The notes below the pieces were generated by a model, which ran no database searches, was not told the origin of the DNA, and saw only the letters and a program-made list of their open reading frames with translations. Shown piece after piece: positions 8,447 to 16,608 of a DNA stretch of 64,000 nt. How positions within the stretch are numbered: the stretch's first letter is position 1; every line of letters begins with the position of its first letter. Position numbers and translations under genes: made by a program. Source of the DNA: Christiangramia crocea (lineage in GTDB: Bacteria; Bacteroidota; Bacteroidia; Flavobacteriales; Flavobacteriaceae); NCBI RefSeq assembly GCF_022410465.1, contig NZ_JAJSON010000012.1, forward strand, positions 61,217 to 125,216, read 5' to 3'.

Positions 8447-9056
8447 CAACTTCGTTTTCTGTTTCATCCACTTCATTGGTATCTTCAGTTTCCTGATTAT
8501 ACCTTCCACTTCCATCACCTAATACCAGGTCTATAACCGATGTCTTCATCAGTTCATCTCCCGGCTCGATAAGTCTACCTTTATGTCTTATTTCCAAAAC
8601 AGCATCTTCGGCGATATCCGGTTTATAGGTAATTTCTCCTATCTCAAAACCAAGGGAACGCAGGGTGGGTTCAACCTGTCTTCTTGTCTTTCTGATAAGA
8701 TCATTCGGGATCTGTATCTTACGGTACCCAGAAGGGTTAAGGGTTAAATATATCTTCCTGTCCTCTTTCACAAATTTGCCCGGGGCCGGAACCTGGTCTA
8801 TTACCGAATAACGTGGGAAATCAGGATTAAAATTGGCAGAATCCAGGATCTCATATTTAAGATCAAGCTCATCCAGTTTATCCTCTACCACGTCCAGATT
8901 CATTTTTGCCAGATCTGGCACTTCTATCCTTTGATCCTGATTGGTAGAATAATCAAGCCATTGCATCGTTAAGAATGCTATAACAATCAGTACAATAACC
9001 GCAAGTACTAACTGAATTAAAAAGGTCTTGCTAAAAATAAATCTGAATAATCCCAT
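8436..9056 (-). CDS. membrane-anchored PASTA-domain protein without kinase
   Basis: 206 residues: short cytoplasmic start, one membrane segment (about 12-32, LIQLVLAVIVLIVIAFLTMQ), then two or three PASTA repeats (EVPDLAKMNLDVVEDKL, VIDQVPAPGKFV, IQIPNDLIRKTRRQVEPTL) facing the periplasm, and an acidic tail. PASTA domains bind muropeptides or peptidoglycan in Firmicutes PBPs and PknB kinases; here no kinase or transpeptidase is attached. It shares its upstream region with divergent ddl and overlaps the pseudouridine synthase, so a cell-wall sensing or scaffold role is plausible but inferred. Confidence 0.85.
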   Translation of the reverse strand: MGLFRFIFSKTFLIQLVLAVIVLIVIAFLTMQWLDYSTNQDQRIEVPDLAKMNLDVVEDKLDELDLKYEILDSANFNPDFPRYSVIDQVPAPGKFVKEDRKIYLTLNPSGYRKIQIPNDLIRKTRRQVEPTLRSLGFEIGEITYKPDIAEDAVLEIRHKGRLIEPGDELMKTSVIDLVLGDGSGRYNQETEDTNEVDETENEVDEF

Positions 9057-9073
9057 AGTTTATTGATAATGGG

Positions 9074-9081
9074 CAAAGATA
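9074..9081 (-). promoter_or_regulatory. possible -7 element for the PASTA/rluD-like pair
   Basis: CAAAGATA on the plus strand reads TATCTTTG on the minus strand, matching the Bacteroidota -7 consensus TAnnTTTG 18 bp upstream of the PASTA start. No convincing -33 TTTG is seen. Confidence 0.35.
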
Positions 9082-9095
9082 TAAAACCCTTTGGT

Positions 9096-9127
9096 TTTGG
9101 TGACTGCCCTTTTAAGTGATATTTTTG
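9096..9127 (+). promoter_or_regulatory. Bacteroidota-type promoter of ddl
   Basis: TTTG at 9096-9099, 20 bp, then TATTTTTG at 9120-9127, a full match to the -33/-7 pattern of the primary sigma factor of Bacteroidota. It lies 30 bp before the ddl ATG. Confidence 0.5.
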
Positions 9128-9157
9128 TTTAACGACTTCTAACCGGATATATTGAAT

Positions 9158-10138
9158 ATGAAGAAAAATATTGCCATCGCAATGGGTGGATATTCCAGTG
9201 AATACCGCATTTCCATCAACAGTGGAAATATAGTTTATAAAAATCTTGACCGTAACCTATATGAACCATATCGTGTTCATATCCTGCAAAATGAATGGTT
9301 CGTGGTGGCAGCAGACGACACCCCATACCCGGTAAACAAAAGTGATTTTACCGTTACTATAAACGATAAGGTAATAAGTTTTGATTGTGTTTTTAATACC
9401 ATCCACGGTACACCCGGTGAGAATGGCCTTTTACAGGCTTACCTGGAACTTCTTAATATCCCCCAAACCAGCTGTGATATGTATCAGTCAGCACTCACCT
9501 TCAACAAGCGTGATCTTATTAGTGTCCTGAGACCTTATGGCGTAAAAACAGCTGTCAACTATTTCCTGGATAAGGGTGATGAAGTTAATATTGATGAAAT
9601 AGTGGATAAAGTAGGACTTCCATGTTTTGTGAAGGCCAATCGCGCTGGAAGTAGTTTTGGTGTAGCAAAGGCAAATACCAAAGAGGATATTGTTCCTGCA
9701 ATAAAAAATGCCCTATCGGAAGATAATGAGATCATTATTGAATCCTTTCTTGACGGAACAGAAGTTTCAGTTGGGGTGATCACTTATAAAGGTGAGATCC
9801 TGGCACTTCCGGTGACCGAGATCGTATCAGAGAATGAATTCTTTGATTATGAAGCAAAATATCTGGGGAAATCCCAGGAAATAACCCCGGCGAGAATTTC
9901 TGAAGAGGACACTGAAAAAGTTCAGAATATCGCAAAAATGATATACAGGAAGCTGAAGATGAAGGGTTATTCAAGGTCTGAGTTCATCTTTCATAATGGC
10001 GAACCCCATTTTATTGAAATGAATACAAACCCGGGACTTAGCCAGGCAAGTATCTTACCTCAGCAGGCAGAAAAAGCCGGAATAAGCCTGCAGGAACTTT
10101 TTGGAAGTGCCATCGAAGCAGCTTTAAACCAAAAGTGA
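9158..10138 (+). CDS. ddl: D-alanine--D-alanine ligase
   Basis: ATP-grasp enzyme making D-Ala-D-Ala for peptidoglycan. 326 residues from the ATG at 9158; a TTG two codons earlier is less likely. Features: IAMGGYSSEYRIS at the start (the usual GG.S.E), FNTIHGTPGENGLLQAYLEL, the ATP-grasp CFVKANRAGSSFGVAKA, IIESFLDGTEVSVGV, and the metal-binding FIEMNTNPGLSQASILPQQ near the end. Divergent from the PASTA gene and 49 bp upstream of coaD. Confidence 0.95.
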   Translation: MKKNIAIAMGGYSSEYRISINSGNIVYKNLDRNLYEPYRVHILQNEWFVVAADDTPYPVNKSDFTVTINDKVISFDCVFNTIHGTPGENGLLQAYLELLNIPQTSCDMYQSALTFNKRDLISVLRPYGVKTAVNYFLDKGDEVNIDEIVDKVGLPCFVKANRAGSSFGVAKANTKEDIVPAIKNALSEDNEIIIESFLDGTEVSVGVITYKGEILALPVTEIVSENEFFDYEAKYLGKSQEITPARISEEDTEKVQNIAKMIYRKLKMKGYSRSEFIFHNGEPHFIEMNTNPGLSQASILPQQAEKAGISLQELFGSAIEAALNQK

Positions 10139-10187
10139 TAATTTCTGATTATCTTTTGAAATCATAACCGATCAAAAAAACCGCGAG

Positions 10188-10643
10188 ATGAAAAAAGCAG
10201 TTTTTCCCGGATCTTTCGATCCGTTAACTTTGGGACATACAGATATCATTGACCGTGCCCTGCCGTTGTTCGATGAGATCATCCTTGCCATAGGAACGAA
10301 TTCCAATAAAAAGTATATGTTCAGCCTGGAAGAAAGGCTTCATTTTTTGAAAAAGACCTACGAAAATGAACCGAAAGTAAAAGTCGAGACCTACAAAGGT
10401 CTTACAGTGGAGTTCTGCAAATCTCAAAACGCCGGGTTTATCCTCCGCGGATTACGTAACGCCCAGGATCTCGAATTTGAAAAGGCCATAGGACAAACCA
10501 ATTATAAAATGTCTGGTATAGACAGCGTTTTTCTTATTTCCAGTTCTGGAAAAGGACATATCTCTTCAACTGTGGTGCGAGACGTGATTCATCATGGAGG
10601 AAATTATGAATTCATGGTCCCGGATGTGGTGAGGAAGAAGTAG
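10188..10643 (+). CDS. coaD: phosphopantetheine adenylyltransferase
   Basis: Fourth step of coenzyme A synthesis: ATP plus 4'-phosphopantetheine gives dephospho-CoA. 151 residues, hexameric nucleotidyltransferase fold. FPGSFDPLTLGHTDII carries the TxGH motif (14-17); ILRGLRNAQDLEFE and the late ISSTVVRDVI are the other substrate-binding blocks. It is probably co-transcribed with ddl. Confidence 0.96.
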   Translation: MKKAVFPGSFDPLTLGHTDIIDRALPLFDEIILAIGTNSNKKYMFSLEERLHFLKKTYENEPKVKVETYKGLTVEFCKSQNAGFILRGLRNAQDLEFEKAIGQTNYKMSGIDSVFLISSSGKGHISSTVVRDVIHHGGNYEFMVPDVVRKK

Positions 10644-10685
10644 TTCTAATGGTCATCCCGAACTAAGTGATGAATCTCTTACAGC

Positions 10686-10720
10686 TCCTGAAACAATTCC
10701 CGATAGTTATCAGAACAGGA
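10686..10720. repeat. short palindromic repeat, copy 1
   Basis: TCCTG at one end and CAGGA at the other enclose CCCGATAGTTATCAG. The 35-bp segment aligns at about 30 positions with the reverse complement of 40822-40855. Both copies are just downstream of a coding region. The 83-bp gap between the convergent coaD and receptor genes has no better terminator, so this hairpin may serve as one. Confidence 0.6.
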
Positions 10721-10725
10721 CGGTT

Positions 10726-13014
10726 TTACAACATATACTTTAGACTCAACCCCCCGAAATAATTCCTCGGATTCCCCGGATAGTAATATCGGGGCGCTGC
10801 CCCTCCAAATCCAACAGCATTGGTCACTACACTTGCGGCGTAATGCTCATCAAGAATATTATTTATTCCGAAATTCAGTCCAAGATCCAATCCCCGGCTT
10901 AAATGTAGATCATAATTTAGTTTTAAGTTTAGTAACTGGTAAGGATCTGTATACTCTGTATTGGCATCATTTAGCGCCATTTCTCCAAAAGCCTGATAAT
11001 TTAGGTGAGCCGACAATTCCTGAAAATTCAGCTCAATCCCGGGAGAGATCATATACTGTGGTGTTCCTGGAATTTCATTTCCGGAATAATCCTCTCCCCT
11101 GTCCACAAACCGGTCATATTCGTAGAAATTCAGATTTGAATTCAGGAATAAATTCAACTGAAAATCTTCAGTAAAACTGCTTACATAAGAAGAGGTGAAC
11201 TCGATCCCGGTACGATCAGCCTTTCCTGCATTCAAACCTACATACTGGTCTTCACCCACTCTGCGCGCTACCAGCAAATCATTAATTTGTATGGAATATA
11301 AACTCACTTCCGTATAAAGCCGGTTGTTCAGCCAGTTCCCTTTGAATCCCACTTCATAATTCAGGCCTTTCTCTGTTTGAAGATCGGTATTTATTAAACC
11401 CTCAGGAGTAAGAGTTTCTGCCACAGTTGGCGTGGAAAACCCATGACTTACAGATGTATAAAAGTTCTTTCCCGAAGAAACTTCATAGCTCAGCCCCAAT
11501 CGCGGAGAGAAAACAGGATCAAATCGATAATCACCGGACTGGTCTACACCATCCTCCGCAAATTCATCTTCAAGACTGTAAGCAGTGGTATTAAAATTAA
11601 AGCCTAACTCCAGCAGCAGTTTAGAGCTTAGATCCATATTCACCTGGCCGAACATATTGATATAATTTCGACTCTGATGATTCTGACTTAAAAGTTCGCC
11701 CTGAACACTTTCAGGTATATCAGACTCTTCATAGAGATTCTCAAAATTGGCAATATCATACCATTCCAGCATCGCTTCAGACCCAAAACTAAATTGAGCA
11801 GGTTTTCTAAACAGGGAGGTTTCCAGATTGAATTTAGTTCTAATCCCCACAGAACTTCGGTCATCATCCAGAATATCAAAGGGCCGTGGCTCATAGCCGT
11901 CACGGGAACTAAAAAAAACCGAAGTTTGATTCCTTAAATTTTGTGAGAACTTGTGCTCGTAAGACAAGCCAACAAGATTTTTGCTATAAGATTCATATCC
12001 CGCTGCCTGACCCCAGGTAAAGGCTGCTTTTTGGGGGTCATTCAGAAAATCATTCTCATTTAAAGAACTGGGAATAAAAGCTTTTAAATTGGTATACGAG
12101 TACAGAAAAGACCAGTAATTTCCTTTCTTATTAAGAAGACCGGCATTAGCGGTCATCGAGATCCTGTCATAATCGCCATTTTCCCGATAACCTTCACTGT
12201 CTATTTTATTGTAATTCACTGACAGATCCAGACTATCCTTAACGTAAGTGATGTTCATTCTTGTTTTCCGGGTATTAAAACTTCCATAGGTAAAATCTCC
12301 ATTTACCGATCTTAGATTATCAGTTTTCCTTTCGGTATAGAGATTAATGGCTCCACCAAGGCCGGCTCCAAAGACTGAAGATACAGGTCCTTTATAAATT
12401 TCAATACCATCCAGAAATTCGGGATCAAAATCGTCTAAAGTAAGTTCGCCTTCTCCCGTGGTTAGAGGAATTCCGTTGATATAAGCTTTGATGCGGTTCG
12501 TGCTGTACTGAGCCCGGGAACCTATTCCACGAATATTGATCTTATTGGTATTAAGGGCACCCTGATTCACATAAACACCGGGGATATAATTGAAATTCTG
12601 GACGAGATTGATATTATCTGATCTTTCCAGGTCATTTTTTGAAATAAGGCTGACTGCAGCAGGTGTTCTTATAAGTTGGCGTGGAATATTTGTACTTCTC
12701 AAAACCACTTCCGATAACTGACCAATCTCCCGCTCCATGAACACATCTAAACTGGCTTTTGGTGACCTCAGAAGCCTGATTCTGTCTTTATACCCCAGGT
12801 AAGAAAACCTTACTTCCAATGGATAATTTATTCCATCAAGGGAAAACAGGCCCAGAGAATCGGAATAGACTATCCTTCCGGACTGAATATTTTCAATCTC
12901 AACATTTCCCATGGCTTCTCCGGTATGAGAATCCCTGATTTTACCAGAGATGCTTTGCGCCTCGAGTAAATTTATCCATATAAGTGCAATAAAAATGAGT
13001 AAATATCTATTCAA
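10726..13014 (-). CDS. TonB-dependent outer-membrane receptor
   Basis: 762 residues. Signal peptide (MNRYLLIFIALIWINLLEAQ), a carboxypeptidase-regulatory-like domain (about 20-105, ISGKIRDSHTGEAMGNVEI), a plug domain (about 110-230, with RTPAAVSLISKNDLERSD, NIRGIGSRAQYSTNRIKAYI and GPVSSVFGAGLGGAINL) and a 22-strand-type barrel ending in the aromatic-rich YFGGLSLKYML. No SusD partner is adjacent, so it is not a polysaccharide-utilisation pair; the plug resembles siderophore or metal-chelate receptors, but the ligand cannot be read from sequence. Monocistronic. Confidence 0.92.
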   Translation of the reverse strand: MNRYLLIFIALIWINLLEAQSISGKIRDSHTGEAMGNVEIENIQSGRIVYSDSLGLFSLDGINYPLEVRFSYLGYKDRIRLLRSPKASLDVFMEREIGQLSEVVLRSTNIPRQLIRTPAAVSLISKNDLERSDNINLVQNFNYIPGVYVNQGALNTNKINIRGIGSRAQYSTNRIKAYINGIPLTTGEGELTLDDFDPEFLDGIEIYKGPVSSVFGAGLGGAINLYTERKTDNLRSVNGDFTYGSFNTRKTRMNITYVKDSLDLSVNYNKIDSEGYRENGDYDRISMTANAGLLNKKGNYWSFLYSYTNLKAFIPSSLNENDFLNDPQKAAFTWGQAAGYESYSKNLVGLSYEHKFSQNLRNQTSVFFSSRDGYEPRPFDILDDDRSSVGIRTKFNLETSLFRKPAQFSFGSEAMLEWYDIANFENLYEESDIPESVQGELLSQNHQSRNYINMFGQVNMDLSSKLLLELGFNFNTTAYSLEDEFAEDGVDQSGDYRFDPVFSPRLGLSYEVSSGKNFYTSVSHGFSTPTVAETLTPEGLINTDLQTEKGLNYEVGFKGNWLNNRLYTEVSLYSIQINDLLVARRVGEDQYVGLNAGKADRTGIEFTSSYVSSFTEDFQLNLFLNSNLNFYEYDRFVDRGEDYSGNEIPGTPQYMISPGIELNFQELSAHLNYQAFGEMALNDANTEYTDPYQLLNLKLNYDLHLSRGLDLGLNFGINNILDEHYAASVVTNAVGFGGAAPRYYYPGNPRNYFGGLSLKYML

Positions 13015-13133
13015 AATATTCGTTATTTTTTAGCAATTTTAGTTAAAATATAAAAGAATACTACCTAAAATGATGTTTTTAAAATCCCAGGACATATTTA
13101 AGAGTTGCAGAAAGTCGAGATAAAGGCAAGGAT

Positions 13134-13166
13134 TTTGGCTGCTTTCAGACTTTTTAAGTAAGTTTA
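13134..13166 (+). promoter_or_regulatory. probable promoter of the M14 peptidase gene
   Basis: TTTG at 13134-13137, 21 bp, then TAAGTTTA at 13159-13166, one base off the TAnnTTTG consensus, 23 bp before the ATG. Confidence 0.4.
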
Positions 13167-13189
13167 CGCTAATATTTTCAGAAAATTTT

Positions 13190-14941
13190 ATGAAAAAATT
13201 TTGGTTGGTATTGGGGATTTTGATCAGCCTAAGCTCCTGTGATTTTTCAAAATACAGGCTAATAAAGGAATATGATTTTGAGACCCAGTTTGAAAAATCG
13301 GGAGGAAAAGAAACTGACACCTATTACGGGGTAATCGATTTTTATGAACAACTGGCAGATGCTTATGAAAGTGTAAGCTTACTGGAGTTTGGGGAAACTG
13401 ACAGTGGTTTACCCCTTCACCTTGCTGTTTATCATCCGGATAATGAATTAGACCTTGAAAAGTTTAGAAAGTCCCACAGCATAATACTTATAAACAATGG
13501 CATACATCCTGGTGAGAGCGATGGAATAGATGCTACTATGATGCTTTTCAGGGATATGGCGGGAGATTCTATCTCTTCTCCCAAAAATACTATCATTGCT
13601 ACAATTCCGGTATATAATGTTGGTGGAGCGCTTAACAGGAACTCCACCACCAGAACCAACCAAAATGGTCCTCGGGAATATGGATTTAGAGGAAATGCCC
13701 GAAATTATGATCTCAATCGCGATTTCATAAAAGCCGACACTAAGAACGCCCAGAGCTTTTACGAGATTTTCCATTATTTGAATCCCGATGTGTTTATAGA
13801 CAATCATGTTAGCAATGGTGCAGACTACCAGTATACGCTCACACATTTATTCACTCAGCATAATAAGCTAGGTGGAAACTTAGGTGAATATGTAAATAAA
13901 AAGATGATGCCTGCCCTTGAAGACTCTTTAAGAGCAAAAAAATGGGATATTACTCCTTATGTGAATGTTTTCAATGAAGTGCCGGAAAACGGGTTTTCCC
14001 AGTTCATGGATTACCCAAGGTATTCCACCGGGTACACCACGCTCTGGAATACGCTTGGAATGATGGTGGAAACCCATATGCTTAAACCTTATGACAAAAG
14101 AGTAAAGGGAACTTATGAGGTGATGCGCTCTATGATCACAATTACAGATGCAGAAACAACCATAATCAAAGATCTTAGAAGCCAGGCCAGAAGAAAATAC
14201 CTCACCGACCGCCATTACAATCTGAAATTTGAAGTAGATAAGGAAAACCCTTCCCCACGAAAATTTAAAGGCTATGAAGCTGAAAAAATTACAAGTGAAG
14301 TTACTGGTGATGAGCGTTTAAAATATAACCGGAAAAAGGCTTTTACCAAAGAAATTGAGTATTACGATAATTTTACCGTAACCGAGGAAATAGAAATTCC
14401 AAGAGCATATATAATACCTCAGGGATGGTGGCAGGTGATAGACCGGTTAAAAATGAACAACATCAAGATGGAAAGTTTGGGAAGAGATACCCTGATTCAA
14501 GTGGAGGTCTACAAAATTGAAGATTTTGAAACAGTTGACTCGGCTTACGAGGGTCATTATCTTCATAAAAATACTTCCGTAAGCAAATCTGTTGAAGAAA
14601 TCAGGTTCAGAAAAGGTGATTATCTGGTCACCACTTTTCAGGATGGTGCGAGATATTTACTGGAAACGCTGGAACCAAGGGCAGTAGATTCTTTCTTTAA
14701 CTGGAACTTTTTTGATACTGTACTTCAGCAGAAGGAAGGTTTTTCACCTTATGTTTTTGAAGATATCGCCAAAGAATTACTTGAAGAAGATCCAGAACTC
14801 AAAGCTGAGTTCGAAGAAAGGAAACGCAATGATGCTCAATTCAGTAATCGCTGGTATGCCCAGTTAGACTGGTTGCATAAGCATTCTGAAAATTATGAAG
14901 AAGCACATCTACGCTACCCAGTCTTCCGACTTCCCCGCTAA
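13190..14941 (+). CDS. M14-family zinc carboxypeptidase, lipoprotein
   Basis: 583 residues with a lipoprotein signal (LISLSSC, Cys17). The peptidase domain shows the M14 zinc site: His106 and Glu109 in NNGIHPGESDG and His206 in DNHVSNG. Arg171 in NARNYDLNRD and Glu294 in MVETHM fit substrate binding and the catalytic base. A roughly 200-residue C-terminal region follows without a recognised domain. It probably trims peptides or peptidoglycan stems at the cell envelope. The 3' end overlaps the convergent Nudix gene by 33 bp. Confidence 0.88.
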   Translation: MKKFWLVLGILISLSSCDFSKYRLIKEYDFETQFEKSGGKETDTYYGVIDFYEQLADAYESVSLLEFGETDSGLPLHLAVYHPDNELDLEKFRKSHSIILINNGIHPGESDGIDATMMLFRDMAGDSISSPKNTIIATIPVYNVGGALNRNSTTRTNQNGPREYGFRGNARNYDLNRDFIKADTKNAQSFYEIFHYLNPDVFIDNHVSNGADYQYTLTHLFTQHNKLGGNLGEYVNKKMMPALEDSLRAKKWDITPYVNVFNEVPENGFSQFMDYPRYSTGYTTLWNTLGMMVETHMLKPYDKRVKGTYEVMRSMITITDAETTIIKDLRSQARRKYLTDRHYNLKFEVDKENPSPRKFKGYEAEKITSEVTGDERLKYNRKKAFTKEIEYYDNFTVTEEIEIPRAYIIPQGWWQVIDRLKMNNIKMESLGRDTLIQVEVYKIEDFETVDSAYEGHYLHKNTSVSKSVEEIRFRKGDYLVTTFQDGARYLLETLEPRAVDSFFNWNFFDTVLQQKEGFSPYVFEDIAKELLEEDPELKAEFEERKRNDAQFSNRWYAQLDWLHKHSENYEEAHLRYPVFRLPR

Positions 14942-15532
14942 ATATTTTTCAGGAAAAAGCATTTTTATATTGGCATAGGATTTTTTCAGGGCTTTCTGGC
15001 TTTTCTCCATGTTCTTCCATTTTGCTTTCTTTATACCCTCATTTAACTCAGGTACAAGTTCACCTTCATATTCGGTATACATTTCATACCAATATGTTTC
15101 CTTTAGGCGTAGTTTTCCCTTTCTCCTGAATACGTGATAGGTTCTGGTAATGAAGCGAGTTATTTCAAGACCCTGTACTCCGGTTTCCTCTTCAACTTCC
15201 CTGATCGCACAGGTTTTCACATCCTCATTCTTTTCGATCTTACCTTTTGGAAGGTCCCACCGATTATTCCGGTAAATAAAAAGGATCTCTTTTTGACGAT
15301 TAATTACCATTCCGCCTGCTGCAGTAACCACCCGCATCTTTTTGAAAAGATACTTCAGGAGTTTTGTTTCATCGGGATGGTAAAGGTTTACATACATTAA
15401 TTCACCTTTCAGAATCCGCTTCACAACCCTCTTGAATCGGACAGTTTTTAAGGGAAAGGATGTATATTTTTCTCCAATTTCTTTCTCTGTAGAAAGAATT
15501 ATGGGAATATCATTCACAAAAACTTTATACAT
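14909..15532 (-). CDS. Nudix hydrolase
   Basis: 207 residues. The Nudix box runs from Gly97 (GKIEKNEDVKTCAIREVEEE ending TGV at 117-119) and fits Gx5Ex7REUxEExGU. The preceding RWDLPKGK and the roughly 70-residue N-terminal segment match a group common in Bacteroidota. It hydrolyses a nucleoside-diphosphate-linked substrate that cannot be named. Its start lies 8 bp from the divergent pyrE start and its end overlaps the M14 gene by 33 bp. Confidence 0.9.
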   Translation of the reverse strand: MYKVFVNDIPIILSTEKEIGEKYTSFPLKTVRFKRVVKRILKGELMYVNLYHPDETKLLKYLFKKMRVVTAAGGMVINRQKEILFIYRNNRWDLPKGKIEKNEDVKTCAIREVEEETGVQGLEITRFITRTYHVFRRKGKLRLKETYWYEMYTEYEGELVPELNEGIKKAKWKNMEKSQKALKKSYANIKMLFPEKYLAGKSEDWVA

Positions 15533-15535
15533 TTG
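15528..15535 (+). promoter_or_regulatory. possible -7 element of pyrE
   Basis: TACATTTG fits TAnnTTTG and ends 5 bp before the pyrE ATG, overlapping the first codon of the divergent Nudix gene. If used, the pyrE transcript would be leaderless or nearly so. No -33 box of the usual spacing is seen. Confidence 0.35.
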
Positions 15536-15540
15536 CAGCT

Positions 15541-16182
15541 ATGATTTTGAATAAAGAAACAGCAAAAAAGACTGCTGAGCTTTTGTTGCAAATTAAAGCA
15601 ATAAAATTGGAACCACAACAACCCTTTACCTGGGCAAGTGGCTGGAAATCCCCTATTTATTGCGATAACAGGATAGTTCTGTCATATCCGATGATCAGAA
15701 ATTACATCCGTGAACATTTCGCTAAACAAATAGAAGAAAAGTATGGGAAACCAGATGTAATCGCAGCAGTTGCAACAGGTGCCATTGGAATAGGCATGCT
15801 GGTTGCAGAATATTTAAGTCTCCCCTTTGCCTATGTGAGACCTGAACCAAAAGGGCACGGAAGGCAAAATCAGATAGAGGGGAATCTGGAAGAAGGTCAA
15901 ACTGTTGTGGTGATAGAAGACCTTATAAGCACAGGTAAAAGCAGTTTGAATGCCGTTAAGGCACTTCAAGAAGCTGGCGCTAACGTAAAAGGCATGTTTG
16001 CCATTTTTACCTATGGTTTTGATACTTCAGTAAATAGTTTTAAAAAGGCAGAGGTCGAACTGCACACTTTAAGCGATTATGAGCATCTTATAGAAACCGC
16101 TCAGAAAACCAATTATATCAATACAGAAGAAGCAGGAGTCCTTCGTAAATGGAGAGAAGATCCTGCCAACTGGAAAGCATAA
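15541..16182 (+). CDS. pyrE: orotate phosphoribosyltransferase
   Basis: Converts orotate and PRPP to OMP in pyrimidine synthesis. 213 residues. The PRPP-binding motif VVVIEDLISTGKSS is at 122-135. PFTWASGWKSPIYCDNR (29-44) is the orotate-side loop of the type found in Bacteroidota, and FAYVRPEPKGHGRQNQIEG (96-114) is the flexible catalytic loop. The next gene starts 2 bp after the stop. Confidence 0.96.
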   Translation: MILNKETAKKTAELLLQIKAIKLEPQQPFTWASGWKSPIYCDNRIVLSYPMIRNYIREHFAKQIEEKYGKPDVIAAVATGAIGIGMLVAEYLSLPFAYVRPEPKGHGRQNQIEGNLEEGQTVVVIEDLISTGKSSLNAVKALQEAGANVKGMFAIFTYGFDTSVNSFKKAEVELHTLSDYEHLIETAQKTNYINTEEAGVLRKWREDPANWKA

Positions 16183-16184
16183 AC

Positions 16185-16577
16185 ATGAAATTAGAAAGCC
16201 AGAAAGTAATAACCGGTAAAAGTCAGCAGGAAATGTTTCATTTTCTCACCAATGTAGAGAACTATGAACAGCTGATGCCGGAAACAAAAGAAAAATTTGA
16301 ACCTACCGCTCAGGACACATTCCTTTTTCAGTTAAAAGGAATGCCTGAAATAAGATTGAAAATAACCGAAACAAAGGAACCGGAACTGGTTCGACTGGGC
16401 TCAACTTCCGATAAATTTCCTTTTAATTTAGATATTCATATTGCTGAAGCTGGACCTTCACAAAGTGAGGTCTTTATGAATTTTGAAGGTAAATTTAATG
16501 CGATGATGAGTATGATGATCAAAGGACCGCTCAAAAAGTTTATAAATACCTTAAGCGAGAACGCTTCAAAATTATAA
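16185..16577 (+). CDS. SRPBCC (START-like) family protein
   Basis: 130 residues from the ATG at 16185; a longer frame beginning inside pyrE is discarded. MKLESQKVITGKSQQEMFHF, the central LFQLKGMPEIRLKIT and the C-terminal long helix PLKKFINTLSENASKL give the helix-grip layout of the polyketide-cyclase/START superfamily. Such proteins bind hydrophobic ligands; no ligand is implied by the context. Probably co-transcribed with pyrE and ended by the terminator at 16581. Confidence 0.8.
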   Translation: MKLESQKVITGKSQQEMFHFLTNVENYEQLMPETKEKFEPTAQDTFLFQLKGMPEIRLKITETKEPELVRLGSTSDKFPFNLDIHIAEAGPSQSEVFMNFEGKFNAMMSMMIKGPLKKFINTLSENASKL

Positions 16578-16580
16578 ATT

Positions 16581-16606
16581 AAAAGCCGGCTGTGCCGGCT
16601 TTTTTA
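16581..16606. terminator. bidirectional intrinsic terminator between SRPBCC gene and birA
   Basis: AAAAGCCGGC-TGT-GCCGGCTTTTTT: a perfect 10-bp stem with a 3-nt loop and a T-tract on the plus strand. It lies between two convergent genes, 3 bp after one stop and just before the other. Confidence 0.9.
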
Positions 16607-16608
16607 TT

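Noticed and set aside
7637..8536. Plus-strand 299-codon open frame opposite the pseudouridine synthase gene
   Set aside because: It is the antisense of a gene with clear S4 and RluD motifs; its translation has no recognisable domain.
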